A stretch of 64,000 nucleotides of DNA, from positions 5,421,155 to 5,485,154 of the forward strand of contig CM034137.1 of the NCBI GenBank assembly GCA_019914995.1. The letters run 5' to 3'. How positions within the stretch are numbered: position 1 is the stretch's first letter; every line of letters begins with the position of its first letter. The notes beneath the pieces were generated by a model. It searched no databases, was not told the origin of the DNA, and saw only the letters and a list, made by a program, of their open reading frames with translations. This document shows, piece after piece, positions 61,429 through 64,000 of this stretch. This stretch comes from Acanthochlamys bracteata (taxonomy: Eukaryota; Streptophyta; Magnoliopsida; Pandanales; Velloziaceae). A program made the translations under genes and the position numbers.

Positions 61429-63350
61429 ATGATTAGGTGCTGCGCAAAGCGATTGCTAGGTTTAAGTAACCCGTCCACCACAGCCGGCACCGCCGCCGCA
61501 TGGTCTACGGCGAGGTTGTACCATGAACGAGTTGTTGATCACTACAACAACCCTCGCAACGTTGGTTCGTTCGATAAGAACGATCCCAATGTTGGTACGG
61601 GTTTGGTCGGCGCACCGGCTTGTGGAGACGTGATGAAACTTCAGATCAAGGTTGATGACAAAACCGGAAAGATTGTTGATGCTCGGTTCAAGACTTTCGG
61701 CTGCGGCTCTGCTATTGCTTCCTCATCAGTTGGTGAGTTTCGTTCTTTGCGCCTGGTGAATTTTGTAATAAATAAATAAATTGATTAGTTCGTTTACTCT
61801 ATGGTTGATTGGTGTTCAAATTTATTAGGTGTTAGATATTTTCATTGTTAGCATCTGTGGTGGTTTGTTCATGAAGTTCTGAAACGGAAATTGATTAGCC
61901 CTGTTCTGGGAAGATTTTGAAAACAGAGTTTGGGTCTGTTTATTGTTGCGCGAATAATTTGTGAAGCTTGTTTTCTACGCAAACTATTTGATCAAAGGGC
62001 TTTAAAGATAACTAGGACAAGCAACCAAGAACAGCTTTACAAAACAAAATTTGCAAGCTGCTTTTCCATTTCCCTTTTTAGTAGAGTATCTGCGCCTGGC
62101 TCGCTTAGCCAAAGATAGGAAAACCATTTGTAACCATATGGATCTCCATTTTATGCTTCCTTAAGCCTTTCTGTCTTCTGCACCAAGTATGATTGAGGAA
62201 AGCGATCTCTGCAGTAACTTAAGCTTTGTGAGCTATATTATAATTGCGGCGATAACTTTGTTTAATTCTGTTATACAGTTTTTCAATTTGGCATTTGTTG
62301 CTTCTAAGCTGCCATTTTTGCTTTCTTTTTGAGATAATTCTTTTGGTTATTTTAAATTGTGTTTCATGAGTTTGTCACCCATAAGTTGAGTTTGGAAGAA
62401 GAGATTCATTCTTGTTACCATGTCATGGTAGACTATTGAGGTTTATGTTGCTAGTTTATGTTGTTATGTTCTTTGTTGAAGTTAAAGTATATAGATGTTT
62501 GAGTGTGCTTGTAGTTGATACATCTACTGGGTTCCACTTATGACTATTTGTAGGTTATTGATTTAATTGCTATCTGTTATTCTAATTCATTTACACTTCT
62601 ATATATGACTGCTGATTCTGATGCAGCAACTGAATGGGTCAAGGGAAAGCAAATGGAAGAAGTGGTATCCATTAGGAACACGTAAGATATCAAACTCGGT
62701 TTTCTTTTCAGAACTTCTTAAACAGTTTCTTTGTCAGAATGACTGAGAATATATTGTTTCTGTCTTAATGGAGCAACGAAGTTTTCGGTTCAATAGAGTT
62801 AAGCAGTTCATTGGGGCTTGTAGTTTTTGGCCTTGAAATTGCTCCAACTTTTGTAAGGTATAGTTGTTGTAGTTATAATTGGATATCTTCCATTGTTGCT
62901 AATCATAGAGGCCAACCATTCACAATCAATTGATGAGATTTCATCCACTATTGTTTGGTTCTAGAAGGTAGTCACTAAAATCTATGAAATAAAAAAGTAT
63001 TATACAATTTCTTAACTACTAGCGAGATACAAAAATCTTATCCATGGATGTTAGGCTTCTAAGACTAGATCAGAGTTCGATGTGATTAGATGTTCTATCT
63101 TTTCTAGGCTTCAGATGGTCTGTCATCTTTATACCTATTCTGCACATTGTTATCTTGTAAGTTTGTGATATGTTTCAGTGAGATTGCGAAACATCTGTCC
63201 TTGCCGCCTGTGAAGCTTCATTGCAGCATGCTGGCTGAGGATGCGATCAAGGCTGCCGTGAAAGACTATGAAGCTAAGAAAGCTAAGCTTGCTGAGAACA
63301 CAGAGACAGGAGCATTAGCAGCAGAAAATGAGAAGGCTGCTGATGCATAA
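61429..63350 (+). CDS. ISU1: Mitochondrial iron-sulfur cluster scaffold, IscU/ISU1 type
   Basis: It is the scaffold on which the NFS1-ISD11 desulfurase and frataxin build 2Fe-2S clusters in the mitochondrial matrix, before HSC70/HscB-type chaperones pass them on. Exons: 61429-61732, 62627-62681, 63179-63350 (176 aa), all GT-AG. Residues 1 to about 30 are basic and rich in Ala/Ser/Arg without acidic residues, as expected of a mitochondrial presequence. The mature part starts at YHERVVDHYNNPRNVGSFDK. The three cluster cysteines are Cys65 (GAPACGDVM, with Asp67), Cys92 (FGCGSA) and Cys135 (LHCSMLAED). LPPVK at 128-132 is the HSP70-binding motif of the family. The last 30 residues are a charged, Ala-rich tail that also occurs in plant ISU proteins. 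Plants carry several ISU paralogues, so the number in the symbol is tentative. Confidence 0.95.
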
Positions 63351-64000
63351 TTTAGCGTTGGGTAAACTTTGCTAGTTACTAATAAAGAGCTTCAGTGGAT
63401 TTGGAAATGTGTAGCTTAAGAACTATGTAAGTTTAAATGTATAATTTAACAACTATAATTTTTAAGTTAAATGTAAACTGGGTTGCACGGTAATGATCTT
63501 GCTTTCTTAGTATGCTATTTAATCAAGCCTCTCACTAGACTTCTGTTGCAACTAGATATTCTGTAGTAGTTGTGTATGGCTTTTGCTATTGTGAAGATAT
63601 GGTTACATTGTTCCTTATAGCAATGAATTCTTTCTGTAAGCTTAGCATGGGGGTGTCCTCATCAGGGGAGGAACTCGTTCAAATTTGTCCAGGTGAAGTA
63701 CTAGTACTAAGGGATTGGACGATGACGACTGCAATGGATGTTATTGTTGTTTTAGGTGCTGAAGTTGCTCATGCCATTTTTCTTCAGCAGCAGTTTTGAA
63801 CTGATATTAGTGAGCATCTGAGACACCCTAGTCTGCTGCTTTATAAAGTAGCCAAGAGAAATAGTTCCCAGTATTGGAGTCTCTTGTGCGGAAGAAGTCT
63901 CATATATGCTGCCAAGAGCACAGGACAATAACCTTGGAATACATTGTGGCAAATGAGGAGCGTGGCAATCTGATAGAATAAGAATGCTGGAGAGTTAAGT
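63351..64000. other. ISU 3' flank; no further gene supported
   Basis: AATAAA at 63381-63386 is a good polyadenylation signal 31 bp after the stop. A 75-codon open frame at 63572-63799 is of mixed composition but matches no family I know and has no clear splice context. It is probably untranslated or intergenic. Confidence 0.45.

Noticed and set aside
63572..63799. Possible small gene after ISU
   Set aside because: Mixed composition, no recognised family and no flanking splice signals that extend it.
1..64000. A functional gene cluster (for example sterol or secondary metabolism)
   Set aside because: The five genes act in unrelated pathways and compartments. Only squalene synthase belongs to terpenoid metabolism, with no cyclase or P450 nearby.

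Overview
This window is nuclear DNA of a flowering plant, most likely a eudicot. The genes are split by many GT-AG introns, the intergenic DNA is AT-rich, and decayed transposons are everywhere. The products are plant-typical: squalene synthase, pectin-degrading polygalacturonase, a peroxisomal phylloquinone enzyme, a class III PI 3-kinase and a mitochondrial Fe-S scaffold. I cannot name the species.

Five apparently intact genes lie on the + strand. Each was rebuilt exon by exon, with every junction keeping frame. They are squalene synthase (13135-22030, 13 exons, 438 aa), a secreted polygalacturonase with a His/Pro-rich N-terminal extension (27285-29420, 6 exons, 527 aa), 1,4-dihydroxy-2-naphthoyl-CoA synthase with a PTS2 signal (35351-39386, 9 exons, 326 aa), VPS34 (43834-53906, 17 exons, 811 aa) and an ISU-type Fe-S scaffold (61429-63350, 3 exons, 176 aa). 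They serve unrelated pathways (sterols, cell wall, phylloquinone, endosome/autophagy lipid signalling, Fe-S assembly), so this is an ordinary plant gene neighbourhood, not a functional cluster.

The rest is mobile DNA. From the left: a complete non-autonomous CACTA element (388-3104, TAG target duplication) carrying host-like exon pieces, one from an autoinhibited Ca2+-ATPase; LTR-like and Copia debris (3.1-6.1 kb); a degenerate minus-strand Ty3/Gypsy pol (about 6.3-9.6 kb) split by a PIF/Harbinger-like element (7294-8196, TTA duplication); and the left end of a hAT element with a damaged BED zinc finger (9806-about 11.3 kb). A Tourist-like MITE lies just upstream of squalene synthase (12695-12945). 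Two short hAT-type elements have perfect 8-bp target duplications (23423-24055 and 39866-40722). A CACTA right end lies at 33.3-33.78 kb, and a plus-strand Copia remnant at 56.5-58.0 kb.

I found no tRNA, rRNA, CRISPR array or convincing new multi-gene system. The most interesting points are the captured P-type ATPase exon with Asp changed to Glu at its phosphorylation site, the nested transposons datable by clean target duplications, the unusual C-terminal tail predicted for squalene synthase, and the histidine-rich extensin-like extension on the polygalacturonase.
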